Of a stretch of 64,000 nucleotides of DNA, positions 24,885-33,468 are shown in pieces (within the stretch, counting starts at the first letter, position 1; each line of letters starts with the position of its first letter). The notes below the pieces were generated by a model. That model ran no database searches. It saw only the letters and a program-made list of their open reading frames with translations, and was not told where the DNA came from. Source of the stretch: an uncultured Fodinibius sp. (GTDB taxonomy: Bacteria > Bacteroidota > Rhodothermia > Balneolales > Balneolaceae); contig CAJXMW010000003.1 of NCBI GenBank assembly GCA_913056235.1, positions 186,001 through 250,000 of the forward strand, written 5' to 3'. The position numbers and the translations under genes were made by a program.

Positions 24885-26138
24885 ATGTTCAACATACTAG
24901 CAGCTCCGGTCTTTACAAACGATGCGGTCGTATTGGGAATTCTACTTCTCATCCTGGCCGCTATTTTTGTCACTTCCAACAGCGACAATCCAAAATGGCA
25001 AAAGTTCTATACTTTTGTTCCATCGCTGTTGTTGTGCTATTTCATCCCATCCATCTTTAATTCGTTGGGATTAATCTCCGGAGAGGAATCGAACCTCTAT
25101 TTCGTAGCCTCGCGCTACCTGTTGCCTGCCAGCTTGGTTCTGTTAACTATAAGTATCGACTTTAAAGGAATTATTGGCCTTGGGCCCAAGGCCATTATTA
25201 TGTTCCTGGCCGGCACCTTGGGAATTGTCATTGGTGGCCCCCTGGCATTGATTACGGTAGGCTATTTTGCTCCTGAGATTACGAACGGAGCTGGGGCCGA
25301 AGAGCTGTGGCGCGGGCTTTCAACTATTGCGGGCAGCTGGATTGGCGGTGGTGCCAACCAAACGGCTATGTTCGAAGTGTTTGACCCCAGCTCGGAGCTG
25401 TTCTCAGCCATGGTGACGGTAGACATTATTGTGGCTAACATCTGGCTGGCTTTTCTGCTATACGGAGCCGGCATTTCGGAAAAAATTGATGCTTGGTTTA
25501 AGGCCGATGCTTCGCCCATTACTGAGCTCCGCAAAAAGATCGAAGATTACAAAGCTAGTATCGCCAAAATTCCGACGTTGGCAGATATCACCACCATCGT
25601 AGCAGTGGCCTTTGTAGTGACTGCCATCGGCCACCTGGGAGCAGATTTTATGGCCCCGTTCATCGGCGAAAACTTTCCACAACTCAGTAAACTAAGCTTG
25701 GATTCACGATTTTTCTGGATTATCGTCATTGCCACGACCGGCGGGTTGCTGCTTTCATTTACCCGGGCGCGTAAGCTCGAAGGAGCCGGTGCCTCTAAAA
25801 TCGGAAGTCTGTTTCTCTACATCTTGGTCGCCACCATTGGTATGAAGATGAACATATTGGCTATTTTCGAAAGTCCGGGTTTCTTCCTGATCGGCCTGTT
25901 TTGGATTATCATCCACGTCATCATTCTCTTCATTGTGGCTAAAATCATCAATGCGCCATTCTTTTTCATAGCCGTGGGTAGTCAGGCCAATGTGGGTGGT
26001 GCCGCTTCAGCGCCTATTGTAGCCTCAGCCTTCCACCCGGCCCTTGCCCCCGTAGGTGTACTGCTGGCTGTTCTGGGATATGCCCTGGGAACCTACGCCG
26101 CATGGCTCTGCGCCATCATGATGCAGTATGTAAGCTGA
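24885..26138 (+). CDS. DUF819 family membrane protein
   Basis: A 417-aa polytopic membrane protein with about 11-12 hydrophobic helices. Internal Gly/Asn-rich re-entrant-like motifs (IAGSWIGGGANQTAMFEVF and AVGSQANVGGAASAPIVAS) occupy equivalent positions in the two halves and indicate an inverted-repeat transporter fold related to sodium/anion carriers. The DUF819 (YjcL-type) family has no firm substrate. It is monocistronic and followed by a long hairpin plus T-run. A TATAAT-like box occurs near 24842, upstream of the start. Confidence 0.85.
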   Translation: MFNILAAPVFTNDAVVLGILLLILAAIFVTSNSDNPKWQKFYTFVPSLLLCYFIPSIFNSLGLISGEESNLYFVASRYLLPASLVLLTISIDFKGIIGLGPKAIIMFLAGTLGIVIGGPLALITVGYFAPEITNGAGAEELWRGLSTIAGSWIGGGANQTAMFEVFDPSSELFSAMVTVDIIVANIWLAFLLYGAGISEKIDAWFKADASPITELRKKIEDYKASIAKIPTLADITTIVAVAFVVTAIGHLGADFMAPFIGENFPQLSKLSLDSRFFWIIVIATTGGLLLSFTRARKLEGAGASKIGSLFLYILVATIGMKMNILAIFESPGFFLIGLFWIIIHVIILFIVAKIINAPFFFIAVGSQANVGGAASAPIVASAFHPALAPVGVLLAVLGYALGTYAAWLCAIMMQYVS

Positions 26139-26140
26139 AA

Positions 26141-26220
26141 GACGGCAAATGTGAGATGGCAAACGAAATTACTTTGCCATTTCACATCTCACTTCTGCCG
26201 TTTCACTTTTGTCTTTTTTA
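26141..26220 (+). terminator. Long-stem terminator after the DUF819 gene
   Basis: GACGGCA (26141) pairs with TGCCGTT, and inside it GTGAGATG pairs with CATCTCAC and GCAAA with TTTGC, with asymmetric bulges. The 3' side is followed by TTTTGTCTTTTTT. The stem starts three bases after the stop codon. Confidence 0.7.
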
Positions 26221-26289
26221 AGCTGATTTAGGGGATGAGTCTCCGTATATTTAGCATCATTTGAAAACCGGAATTCCCCACACTGTTTC

Positions 26290-27489
26290 ATGCGTATTCT
26301 CAAATTTGTTGGTGCTTTTATAGGCACGCTTGTTCTTGTCTTTTTCCTTGCCTTTGGCTTTAATCTCGATGCTCTTTACACGCTGTATGAAAATAGCGGG
26401 GACCTGCAGGAAGGCCAGCAATGGGTTTCGAAGACCACTTCTCTGAAGGGACTTACCGAATACATTGGCGAACAACCTGCCCATGTATCTGTCGTATCGC
26501 GTTCGGTAACCAATCCGGACACGATCATTGCCTATGGCGCTGACAAGCCGCGCACTATGGGTACACTCTCCAACTTTTTTCTTATAACAACATTTGCTCG
26601 AAAAGTTGAGAACGGTCAGATCAATCCAAAAGAATTAGTGTCACTTGATGAAGTAGACCGCTACCAGTTACCCTATATTGACGCCTCACATCACCAAGAT
26701 GCCAAATCCGCACTCAGCAATCGAGGTGTTATTAACGCAGAAAACAAAATTCCCCTTCATGAACTAGTCCGGGTGGCAATAATATATAACGATTTGGCAG
26801 CCTCGGATTTTTTGTATGACAAGTTGAATCGAGATGCTATTACGAAAACCTATCAGCTGCTGGATGTTCAGTCTACTGATCAACTCCTGCCCTTTGCCGG
26901 GTTGTATATCACGCTGCATCCCAAGTTGAACAACCAAGATTTTGAAACCCATTTCAAGCAGCTTAAACAATTATCTGATTCGACTTTCCGGGCACAGGTA
27001 TTTACTAACCAGCAAAAATATTTGAATGACGATCAGTTCCACCAGCAGGTGCAGAAAGTTTTTGATGAGCAACAGGGACTCGGAGTTGGCTTCGTCGAAC
27101 GACGGAATATTTTGTCCTTGTTTCCCAAATCCACGGCCGCCGAACTTTCGAAACTGATGGTACAATTAGAGCAGGACAGCCTGATCTCTGCCGCAGTATC
27201 GGAACGGGTTAAAAATATTATGGATTGGCCTTATGAACAGAAGAGCCTGAACAGTGATTTTAAAAGCTATGGCGCCATCTATGACAACCGGCTTGGGCTG
27301 CTCAACGGTATCGATTACGGGGCCTCAGTTTATTCCGAAGAACCATTTGGACAAGCTGTCTTTTTCGATTCCCTTCAGGTGGCTTTTTGGTTTCACATGA
27401 GCAGTAACCTCATGCATCAGGATTATCAACAGCGATTGATATGGGATCCCGCATTACGGACGTCAACACTTCAGGAAATTGCAAAATAG
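26290..27489 (+). CDS. Class-A beta-lactamase-fold protein lacking key catalytic residues
   Basis: A 399-aa protein with an N-terminal membrane anchor or signal (LKFVGAFIGTLVLVFFLAFG). The segment GTLSNFFLITTFARKVENGQ aligns with the helix that carries S70-x-x-K73 in class-A beta-lactamases. Here it reads Ser94-Asn95-Phe96-Phe97, so the catalytic Lys is replaced by Phe. YNDLAASDFLYDKL (Asn167-Asp168) occupies the SDN-motif position, and the KTG motif is not clear (KSYG). It is probably a non-hydrolytic relative that binds a ligand or peptidoglycan, or an enzyme with altered chemistry. The match is by pattern only. Confidence 0.6.
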   Translation: MRILKFVGAFIGTLVLVFFLAFGFNLDALYTLYENSGDLQEGQQWVSKTTSLKGLTEYIGEQPAHVSVVSRSVTNPDTIIAYGADKPRTMGTLSNFFLITTFARKVENGQINPKELVSLDEVDRYQLPYIDASHHQDAKSALSNRGVINAENKIPLHELVRVAIIYNDLAASDFLYDKLNRDAITKTYQLLDVQSTDQLLPFAGLYITLHPKLNNQDFETHFKQLKQLSDSTFRAQVFTNQQKYLNDDQFHQQVQKVFDEQQGLGVGFVERRNILSLFPKSTAAELSKLMVQLEQDSLISAAVSERVKNIMDWPYEQKSLNSDFKSYGAIYDNRLGLLNGIDYGASVYSEEPFGQAVFFDSLQVAFWFHMSSNLMHQDYQQRLIWDPALRTSTLQEIAK

Positions 27490-27530
27490 TCGTACATTAC
27501 CGCCGATAATATTCATTAAAATGATACACT

Positions 27531-27695
27531 ATGGAAAATTCAGGTAAAGTACACGAAACCGTTCGCGGAGGAATAACGCTGGGAACAGCATTGGCCGTAA
27601 CGATCTCATGGTCGGTCAACAAGTCGATTTTATGGGCTATTATTCACGGATTATTCAGCTGGTTTTATGTCATCTATTATGCACTATTTAATTAA
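27531..27695 (+). CDS. Small membrane protein (54 aa)
   Basis: A 54-aa frame from ATG 27531 to TAA 27695. After a polar lead (MENSGKVHETVRGG) it has two hydrophobic stretches (ITLGTALAVTISW and ILWAIIHGLFSWFYVIYYAL) separated by NKS. The composition, Trp/Tyr at the helix ends and the position in a tight same-strand row (41 bases after the previous stop, 18 before the next start) support coding. Similar short proteins occur in Bacteroidota as far as I recall. Function unknown. Confidence 0.65.
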   Translation: MENSGKVHETVRGGITLGTALAVTISWSVNKSILWAIIHGLFSWFYVIYYALFN

Positions 27696-27713
27696 TCTGG
27701 GTTTCTGAGTTCA

Positions 27714-28196
27714 ATGAATCGATACAAGTTTCTATATCTTTTTTGGCTTCTTCCGGCAGCATTCTTCTTCTTGTTTGCCCATCAGGGGACTGTTTACATG
27801 GGCATCAAGGATACCTATGAAAACGGCACCAGCTATACTGCAGAAGTCGAAGAATTTGAACTCAAACAAATTGCCTCACAGACCAATGGTTATATCGTGA
27901 TTCGTTTTAAAACCGAAGAGGGTAACGAAATACAGCGCAAATTATCACTTCCGGTAGAGATGGCCGGTGACCTGCAAGAAATCCGCATTGTACCCATTCG
28001 ATACCAGCCAAACGGCTTCCAGCAAATTGTATTGATGCCGGCCTATGATACACAGAAAAGCCTCGTTTGGAGCAACATGCTAATGGCGGGTATGGCTTTG
28101 CTTATTACATTAATTATTGCCGTGGTAGCCCATCGTTATGCCCGCAATAAGCTAAACGAAGAGGATCAAGAATTTGTCATCGAACGAGTAGATTAG
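27714..28196 (+). CDS. Membrane protein with a central soluble domain (DUF3592-like)
   Basis: A 160-aa protein with a hydrophobic N-terminal helix (LYLFWLLPAAFFFLFAH), an extracytoplasmic beta-rich domain (TAEVEEFELKQIASQTNGYI, IVPIRYQPNGFQQIVLMP) and a second helix (MLMAGMALLITLIIAVVAH) followed by a short charged tail. This layout resembles DUF3592-type proteins. No catalytic motif is visible. It lies between the 54-aa membrane protein and a methyltransferase that starts 4 bases after its stop, so the three are likely co-transcribed. Confidence 0.65.
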   Translation: MNRYKFLYLFWLLPAAFFFLFAHQGTVYMGIKDTYENGTSYTAEVEEFELKQIASQTNGYIVIRFKTEEGNEIQRKLSLPVEMAGDLQEIRIVPIRYQPNGFQQIVLMPAYDTQKSLVWSNMLMAGMALLITLIIAVVAHRYARNKLNEEDQEFVIERVD

Positions 28197-28200
28197 TTTT

Positions 28201-28929
28201 ATGACTGACGCTGATTCCGACAAGGGGACCCTCTATCTCATCCCAAATACGCTTGGCAAAACGCCTGAGAACAATACCATTCCTGAATATGTGCTGAACG
28301 TGATCCGCCGGCTGGAGGTCTTTGCCGTAGAAAATGTAAAGACGGCTGCCCGATATCTCCGCTGGGTGGGCGACACGGTGCCAGAGTATGAAGTTGAATT
28401 CTTGCTGCTCAACAAGGAGACCTCTACACAGGAGATGGTCTCATTTCTAGATCCGTTGAAAGAGGGTCGCGATATGGGTTTGTTATCAGAAGCCGGATGT
28501 CCTGCCGTGGCCGATCCGGGGTCGAATTTTATCAAGATGGCGCATGACCGAAATATTAACGTATCGCCCCTGGTGGGTCCGTCATCCATTTTGCTGGCAC
28601 TGATGGGATCGGGCTTTAACGGTCAACAGTTTACCTTCCATGGCTATTTGCCTATAGATCAGAATAAGCGACAGGGAGCGATCCAAAAGCTGGAGCAGGC
28701 CTCGAAATCCAATGGTGGAACACAAATTTTTATGGAGGCGCCGCACCGTAACGATGAGATTAAAGATGATGTGATTCGATATTGCTCCCCGCAAACTCGT
28801 TTTTGTACGGCGACTAACCTGACGCTTACTGATCAGCAGATCATTTCGAAAAAAATATCAGAATGGCGTAAAGAGTCGGGGCCTTCAATCCACAAAGAGC
28901 CTACGATATTTTTGTTGCACGCTTCGTAA
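28201..28929 (+). CDS. SAM-dependent methyltransferase, tetrapyrrole-methylase/RsmI-like
   Basis: A 242-aa protein of the tetrapyrrole (corrin/porphyrin) methylase fold, closest to the RsmI branch that 2'-O-methylates 16S rRNA C1402. Motifs are TLYLIPNTLG, GLLSEAGCPAVADPGSNFI (SAM-binding region) and VSPLVGPSSILLALMGSGFN. The length is below that of canonical RsmI (about 280 aa), because the C-terminal domain is missing, as in the RsmI paralogue frequent in Bacteroidota. The exact substrate is not certain. Confidence 0.82.
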   Translation: MTDADSDKGTLYLIPNTLGKTPENNTIPEYVLNVIRRLEVFAVENVKTAARYLRWVGDTVPEYEVEFLLLNKETSTQEMVSFLDPLKEGRDMGLLSEAGCPAVADPGSNFIKMAHDRNINVSPLVGPSSILLALMGSGFNGQQFTFHGYLPIDQNKRQGAIQKLEQASKSNGGTQIFMEAPHRNDEIKDDVIRYCSPQTRFCTATNLTLTDQQIISKKISEWRKESGPSIHKEPTIFLLHAS

Positions 28930-29049
28930 TTACTACCACTCATGTAATCCTGAATTCTGCCTTTGGAACTGCCGCTACTTCAGCAAAGTGTACCTCATTT
29001 TAGGATCTGTGAAAAATAGCTTTTGAAAAACTTCTTCCGAGAAAACAAT

Positions 29050-29132
29050 TTGTCATCTCGACTGACAGGAAGAGATCCTTGTTTTATAATTTCAAACAAA
29101 GATTTCTCTCTCCACTTCGTTCGACATAACAC
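29050..29132. repeat. Dispersed palindromic repeat, family B, copy 1
   Basis: About 82 bases starting TGTCATCTCGAC with outer ends that are roughly inverted (TGTCATCTCGA against TCGACATAACA). Internal words AGAGATCCTTGTTTT and CAAACAAAGATTTCTC recur, in the opposite orientation, at 48721-48814. It lies between a + gene and the terminator of the minus-strand ankyrin gene. Confidence 0.7.
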
Positions 29133-29154
29133 AGCATTTTATTTCTGAAATAAA

Positions 29155-29182
29155 AAAGCCTGCTCTTTCCAGAACAGGCTTT
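29155..29182 (-). terminator. Terminator of the ankyrin-repeat gene
   Basis: AAAGCCTG and CAGGCTTT, extended by TCT/AGA with one mismatch, form a stem around TTCC. On the minus strand it is followed by TTTTTTATTT. It is 28 bases beyond the stop at 29211. Confidence 0.85.
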
Positions 29183-29210
29183 AAAATTAAAAAATAGTGA
29201 TTAATTAAAT

Positions 29211-29588
29211 TTAAGCTCCAGCATCTTCGAGCATGTGTACAATCTCATCATAATGATGCGAGCTGGCCTGATCCTTCGCCGACCATCCCCTATCATCAAC
29301 AACACCAACATCGCTGTGATTCTGAATCAACAATTGTACAATATTATCATATCCGTTACTCGAAGCCCAGTAAAGTGCACTCGTTCCGCGGTTATCCCTG
29401 GCATTAACATCAGCACCGTGTTCAAGCAAAAGCTGGACGACCTCTAAATGTCCATGTTTGGCTGCTTTCATCAGCGCAGTACGATCATGTTCATCGCTGG
29501 TATCAACATTGGCCCCGTTATCCAGATGTTGTTGAACCGTTTCTAAGTCTCCGTTTTCTGCTGCTTCTAGAAAAGCGTTTTCTTCCAT
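29211..29588 (-). CDS. Ankyrin-repeat protein
   Basis: A 125-aa protein made almost entirely of ankyrin repeats: NAFLEAAENGDLETVQQHLD, then DRTALMKAAKHGHLEVVQLL, GTSALYWASSNGYDNIVQLL and a degenerate last repeat. The start at 29588 is set by a strong AGGAGGT six bases upstream; the longer frame to 29675 adds 29 residues with no such site. No signal peptide, so probably cytoplasmic. Ankyrin stacks mediate protein binding; the partner is unknown. It lies just downstream of the methyltransferase at 29727 on the same strand. Confidence 0.88.
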   Translation of the reverse strand: MEENAFLEAAENGDLETVQQHLDNGANVDTSDEHDRTALMKAAKHGHLEVVQLLLEHGADVNARDNRGTSALYWASSNGYDNIVQLLIQNHSDVGVVDDRGWSAKDQASSHHYDEIVHMLEDAGA

Positions 29589-29726
29589 ATTCGAACCTCC
29601 TAAATTAGAAATTAAAGGTGGGTTGCTTAAAGCATTGTAATTGTTTGGTAGCTCAGAGTCAACCCACGCAAACAACTACTGTTGCTTTTTTTGTAAAGAT
29701 ATATACCGCTGTGCAAGATAGTACTT

Positions 29727-30476
29727 TTATTTTTTGATACATTTGAGAAAACGAAGTTTCCAGTGCATGTCACAACTTCCATTGTAGATAGTATATCCCT
29801 GCCAAGAAGAAATACCATCAAACACTTGTTTTGGACTGGCTTCATCCAGACCAAACATTAATGTACAGTACTCCACCATCTGATCTGCGTTTTTAAATTT
29901 CCAAGCATACTGAAGCGTGTTGTCGAAGGTTATATCAAAATCAGCAGATTGTAGATCTTGACGAAAATCATCTTCAATAAATCGACCTTCGTGACCAAGA
30001 GAATTGTGTTGATTCACAAAAGTATCTAAAAACCCATCAATCTCTGATCCCTTTTCAACGTCGGCAATACAAAGCCGACCACCCGGTTTCAGTATTCGAT
30101 AAATCTCCTCGAATACGGTCAAGCGATCTTCGACGTGGTGTAAACCGGCCATACTGACCACAGCGTCAACCGATGCTGTTTCCAGTCCAGTATCATCCAA
30201 ATTACGTAGTAGACACTGGGTTTGCTCGTCTTCAACGCATTGATCATAAAAAGCCTGAGTCGTTTCTATCGCGATAAGTTTTATATCTTTGGATCCAAAA
30301 TATCGTCGCATGTATCCTCCTCCCGACGGCATATCAGCAACAGTATCTCCTGCTTCGGGCTTCAACAAATCTAACATAGCTCCAAATTCTTCATCCCGAG
30401 CATTCGGATAACGCTGCATCGCCTCGTGGTAAGCTACCCCTCTTTTATTGAAAATATCGGTATAAGTATCAAACAT
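29727..30476 (-). CDS. Class-I SAM-dependent methyltransferase
   Basis: A 249-aa Rossmann-fold methyltransferase. Motif I is AGDTVADMPSGGGYMRRYF (ADMPSGGG instead of the common hDhGxGxG), the acidic strand-2 residue is in KLIAIETTQ, and motif IV reads ASVDAVVSMAGLHHVED. EIYRILKPGGRLCIADVEKG matches the post-motif strand typical of UbiE/methyltransf_11 proteins. The C-terminal part (QYAWKFKNADQMVEYCTLMF) resembles small-molecule methyltransferases. Substrate unknown. Confidence 0.82.
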   Translation of the reverse strand: MFDTYTDIFNKRGVAYHEAMQRYPNARDEEFGAMLDLLKPEAGDTVADMPSGGGYMRRYFGSKDIKLIAIETTQAFYDQCVEDEQTQCLLRNLDDTGLETASVDAVVSMAGLHHVEDRLTVFEEIYRILKPGGRLCIADVEKGSEIDGFLDTFVNQHNSLGHEGRFIEDDFRQDLQSADFDITFDNTLQYAWKFKNADQMVEYCTLMFGLDEASPKQVFDGISSWQGYTIYNGSCDMHWKLRFLKCIKK

Positions 30477-30477
30477 G

Positions 30478-30746
30478 TGTCCCTCTCTTTTTTTGTTTTG
30501 ATTCCCAGAAAGCCGAGTTATGGAAATAGCTTTTGTGCAGTTATACAGAAACTTCTACCACACTTCTCACCCCGTCCATCTCGATTTTGAATATTGTTTA
30601 GATATTAAAAAGTAAAGCCATCAATGGCATAGCACTATACCCTACAAACAGGCTAAGGGAAATCCCTACATCCCCCAGCGAATTTCAAATACAGAAAAGA
30701 GGGGATAAAACATTTGAACGCATCTTCTAAAATACCTTGTTAATAC
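30478..30746. other. Intergenic stretch without recognised content
   Basis: About 270 bases between the methyltransferase start and the terminator at 30747. I see no convincing reading frame, repeat or RNA gene here. It probably contains only the methyltransferase promoter, for which no clear box stands out. Confidence 0.4.
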
Positions 30747-30777
30747 AAAAAGGACACCCCAAAAGAGTGTCCTTTTT
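30747..30777 (-). terminator. Terminator of the NTPase-mscS-peptidase operon
   Basis: A perfect 11-bp stem, AAAAAGGACAC against GTGTCCTTTTT, around CCCAAAAGA. It lies 18 bases beyond the stop at 30795. The flanking A- and T-runs are part of the stem, so it can act in both directions. Confidence 0.85.
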
Positions 30778-30794
30778 GCACTAAGCAGATAAAT

Positions 30795-32451
30795 CTATTC
30801 CAAGCCGAGAACCTCAGCTCCCTGGTTAAAAGTCACATCAACAGGGATAGATTGCTCAGAAAGACGGTCAAGCGAATGCCGAAGCTGGTCGCCCACTTTG
30901 CCATATTTTTCAACGAACGCCGCCACGGCCTCATAATCTCCATCGCCCTGGAGCGTAAGAATTTTGTTGGAAAGTGAGTCAGTGGCTTCTGCAATCTTAT
31001 CAAAATGCACGCGATAGGTTTGCGTCTGTTCATCATAGGTAAACGCTCCCATCTCTTTGAAATAATTGAAGCGGATCAGATTCGCTTTGCCATGTGCACT
31101 GGACGATCCAAATCGGATGGAGCGAAAGATACTGGCCATAAATGTAACATAGTTATCCTGGATCGAACCTTCGGTAACCATGCCATCCTTTCGGAGCTCA
31201 GAAACCATATAAAGTCCCAACACATCGGCTTTGCCCTCTTCAAGCGCAGAAGCGTACTCCTTGAGCGCTTCGCGGACAGTTCCCTTGCCGTTAATCGTAT
31301 TTTTGATTCCAAGTCCATGCGCTACCTCATGAAACATGGTATTGCCAAAGAAGGCATCAAAAGTAATATACTGACGTTGATCCTCGGCAATAAGTACTTC
31401 TGAGATCGGCTCCAGGATCTTGTCGTACTTGGCCCGCATCGCATTTTTGAGCTGCAGGCGACGCGTACCCTTCTCGAGCTGTACTTCTTCGTCATTGGGC
31501 AGGTTGATAGCAATCGTTTTAGAACCGGCATTGGCATCGCCGGCGTAGTAGACGGCATCGTAGGCATTCAGATCGGAATCGCGACCCGGTGTCTCCTGCT
31601 TATATTCCGCTGGCACAGGCAGGCCTTCCTGCAGCTCCGGCAGTACCTTCGTATACTTCGACAGTCGTTCACTCCATTCCATATCCTTGATCAGCACGAA
31701 GGTCTCATGGGCCGCTTTGTATCCAAACAGCTGATCTTCATAGGTCTCAATAGGACCAATAACCACTTCAATCATATTATTTTTCATATCCATCCACGCC
31801 ATGTCGCTAGACTGGTAATCATCCGTCATCAATGCTTTGGCACGGAGGTTCAGATACTTCTTAAAACTCTCATCTTTGGCAAGTTTGGCCGCCTCCCTAA
31901 GCTTGTCGGCCGCCCGCTGATGTTGCTCAGCAAAAGCTTCATGATAGGGCACGGTCGTCAGATTACCCTCATCATCGCGGCGTACCAGCGTGTAGAGATC
32001 ATCTTTGGCTCCGGAATCCCAGTTGTTAAACTCTTCTTTAGTCATATCTGCGGGATAAAAGTTGGCACCTGCCGGCTTAGCCCCAACGCCTTCTACAAAA
32101 GGTTCATTGCCATTCAGACGATCCCACGGACCGTAGTTAATCTCGGCAAAACGCTCGACGTTGGGATCCTGAATCTTATCCATTAACTGCTGCTTATTGC
32201 CATAGGCTTCCATCCAATAGACTTCTTCCATGGCCTTGCCGGCATCAATGAGCAGGGGAATCATCTTCTTCTGATTCTCACTCAGCTTCGACAGGTCAGC
32301 GTCAAGAGTAAACTCGGTATACTGATCCAGTCGATCCTGAATGGTCATTTTCGCATCACTGTTGGTCTTGGTTTCGGTATTTTGGCATGATGCCAGCACT
32401 GCTCCCGAAAAGAAAAAAAAACAGCACCACCCGTATTGATAAGTTTTTCAT
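30795..32451 (-). CDS. M49-like (dipeptidyl-peptidase III family) zinc lipoprotein, frameshifted in its signal peptide
   Basis: The main frame (from about 32399, 534 aa) encodes a zinc peptidase related to family M49. The metal site is HEVAHGLG plus the downstream Glu in ALEEGKADVLGLYM, matching the HExxH/EExxAD pattern. That frame has no ATG at its head. Upstream, an ATG at 32451 gives MKNLSIRVVLFFF in another frame. Removing one T from the run of nine at 32413-32421 joins the two into MKNLSIRVVLFFFFSGAVLA followed by SC, a perfect lipoprotein leader (LASC). It is therefore a frameshifted gene, a phase-variable gene or a sequencing error. It is the last gene of the operon with mscS and the NTPase. 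Confidence 0.75.
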
Positions 32452-32489
32452 AATTGCTATCGATTTATTTAACTGCATTTAAATAATAA

Positions 32490-33464
32490 TTATACTGCCT
32501 GTTTTGGCAGCAATCCCTCCTTTTTTAACTCAGTTAATATAAGTTCCGTCATATCACTTTTGAAAGGAAATTCGTACCGTATATCAAATACATACGCCTT
32601 GACCCGCAATTTGAGCACATAATTTTCTTCATGGACCTCGTTGAGCGCTATCACTGAGACCGGCTTTTGCAGATACACATAACGCGATGAAACCGCGGCC
32701 CGATAAGCTATCCTTTTTACCGCATCGACATCCACATCCATGGGCAGGTAAATTTCGGCTACTACCTGGCAGTCCAAAGCACTTGAGTTGGCATTCGATA
32801 CGGCCTTATTCATCAGCTCGCTGTTGGGAATGGAAACGATAGAATCATCCGGCGTAACAACCCTGCTTGAACGCAATCCGATAGCAATGACCTCTCCATA
32901 GTGATCGCCCACCTCAATTTTATCCCCCACCTGAAACGGGCGGTCAAGGATGATCATAAATCCACCAAAAATGTTTTTGAGGATATCCTGTGCTGCAAAT
33001 CCAACCGCAATACCGATGGAGGCCAGCACCGTAAGTACAGTTCCCAGCGGTGGATTGATGATCCCGGCAATAATGATGTATAAAGAGAACGTCCAGATCA
33101 GCAGGCGCACCACCGGCACCAGCCGCTTAATCCCCAGCCGGTAATTGGTAAATCGCTCCGACAGATTATCAAGGATGAAAACGACCAGCCGGTTAACAAA
33201 ATAGGTGACAATTAACATGATGATAATTGCCAGTATGGTACCGAATGAAATCAGGTTCTCAAATTCGCCCAGCGGGGTTTCGGATTTTCGCTCGACAGTC
33301 GTATCAGAATTGGCTGCCTGAACACCGCTGGTATCAACCTGAACCGGTCCGATTATGACAGTGGTATCCGGTGGCGTTTGGGACTGAGCGTTTGCAGATG
33401 GGCTCAAGGCTGTTACAAATCCTGCAAGCAAGACGACAAACAATATGTTTATAAATCGGGTCAT
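32490..33464 (-). CDS. MscS-family mechanosensitive ion channel
   Basis: A 324-aa membrane protein. Residues 1-25 look like a cleavable signal peptide (FINILFVVLLAGFVTALSPSANA), then come a short periplasmic linker, three hydrophobic segments and the MscS pore/beta domain. The pore helix is Gly/Ala-rich (LTVLASIGIAVGFAAQDIL). The beta domain reads DRPFQVGDKIEVGDHYGEVI and RSSRVVTPDDSIVSIPNSEL. It starts 4 bases after the stop of the 984-aa NTPase and precedes the M49-like lipoprotein by about 40 bases. It should release osmolytes or signal tension; the operon partner suggests gating or assembly could be linked to an ATPase. Confidence 0.92.
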   Translation of the reverse strand: MTRFINILFVVLLAGFVTALSPSANAQSQTPPDTTVIIGPVQVDTSGVQAANSDTTVERKSETPLGEFENLISFGTILAIIIMLIVTYFVNRLVVFILDNLSERFTNYRLGIKRLVPVVRLLIWTFSLYIIIAGIINPPLGTVLTVLASIGIAVGFAAQDILKNIFGGFMIILDRPFQVGDKIEVGDHYGEVIAIGLRSSRVVTPDDSIVSIPNSELMNKAVSNANSSALDCQVVAEIYLPMDVDVDAVKRIAYRAAVSSRYVYLQKPVSVIALNEVHEENYVLKLRVKAYVFDIRYEFPFKSDMTELILTELKKEGLLPKQAV

Positions 33465-33468
33465 TCCG

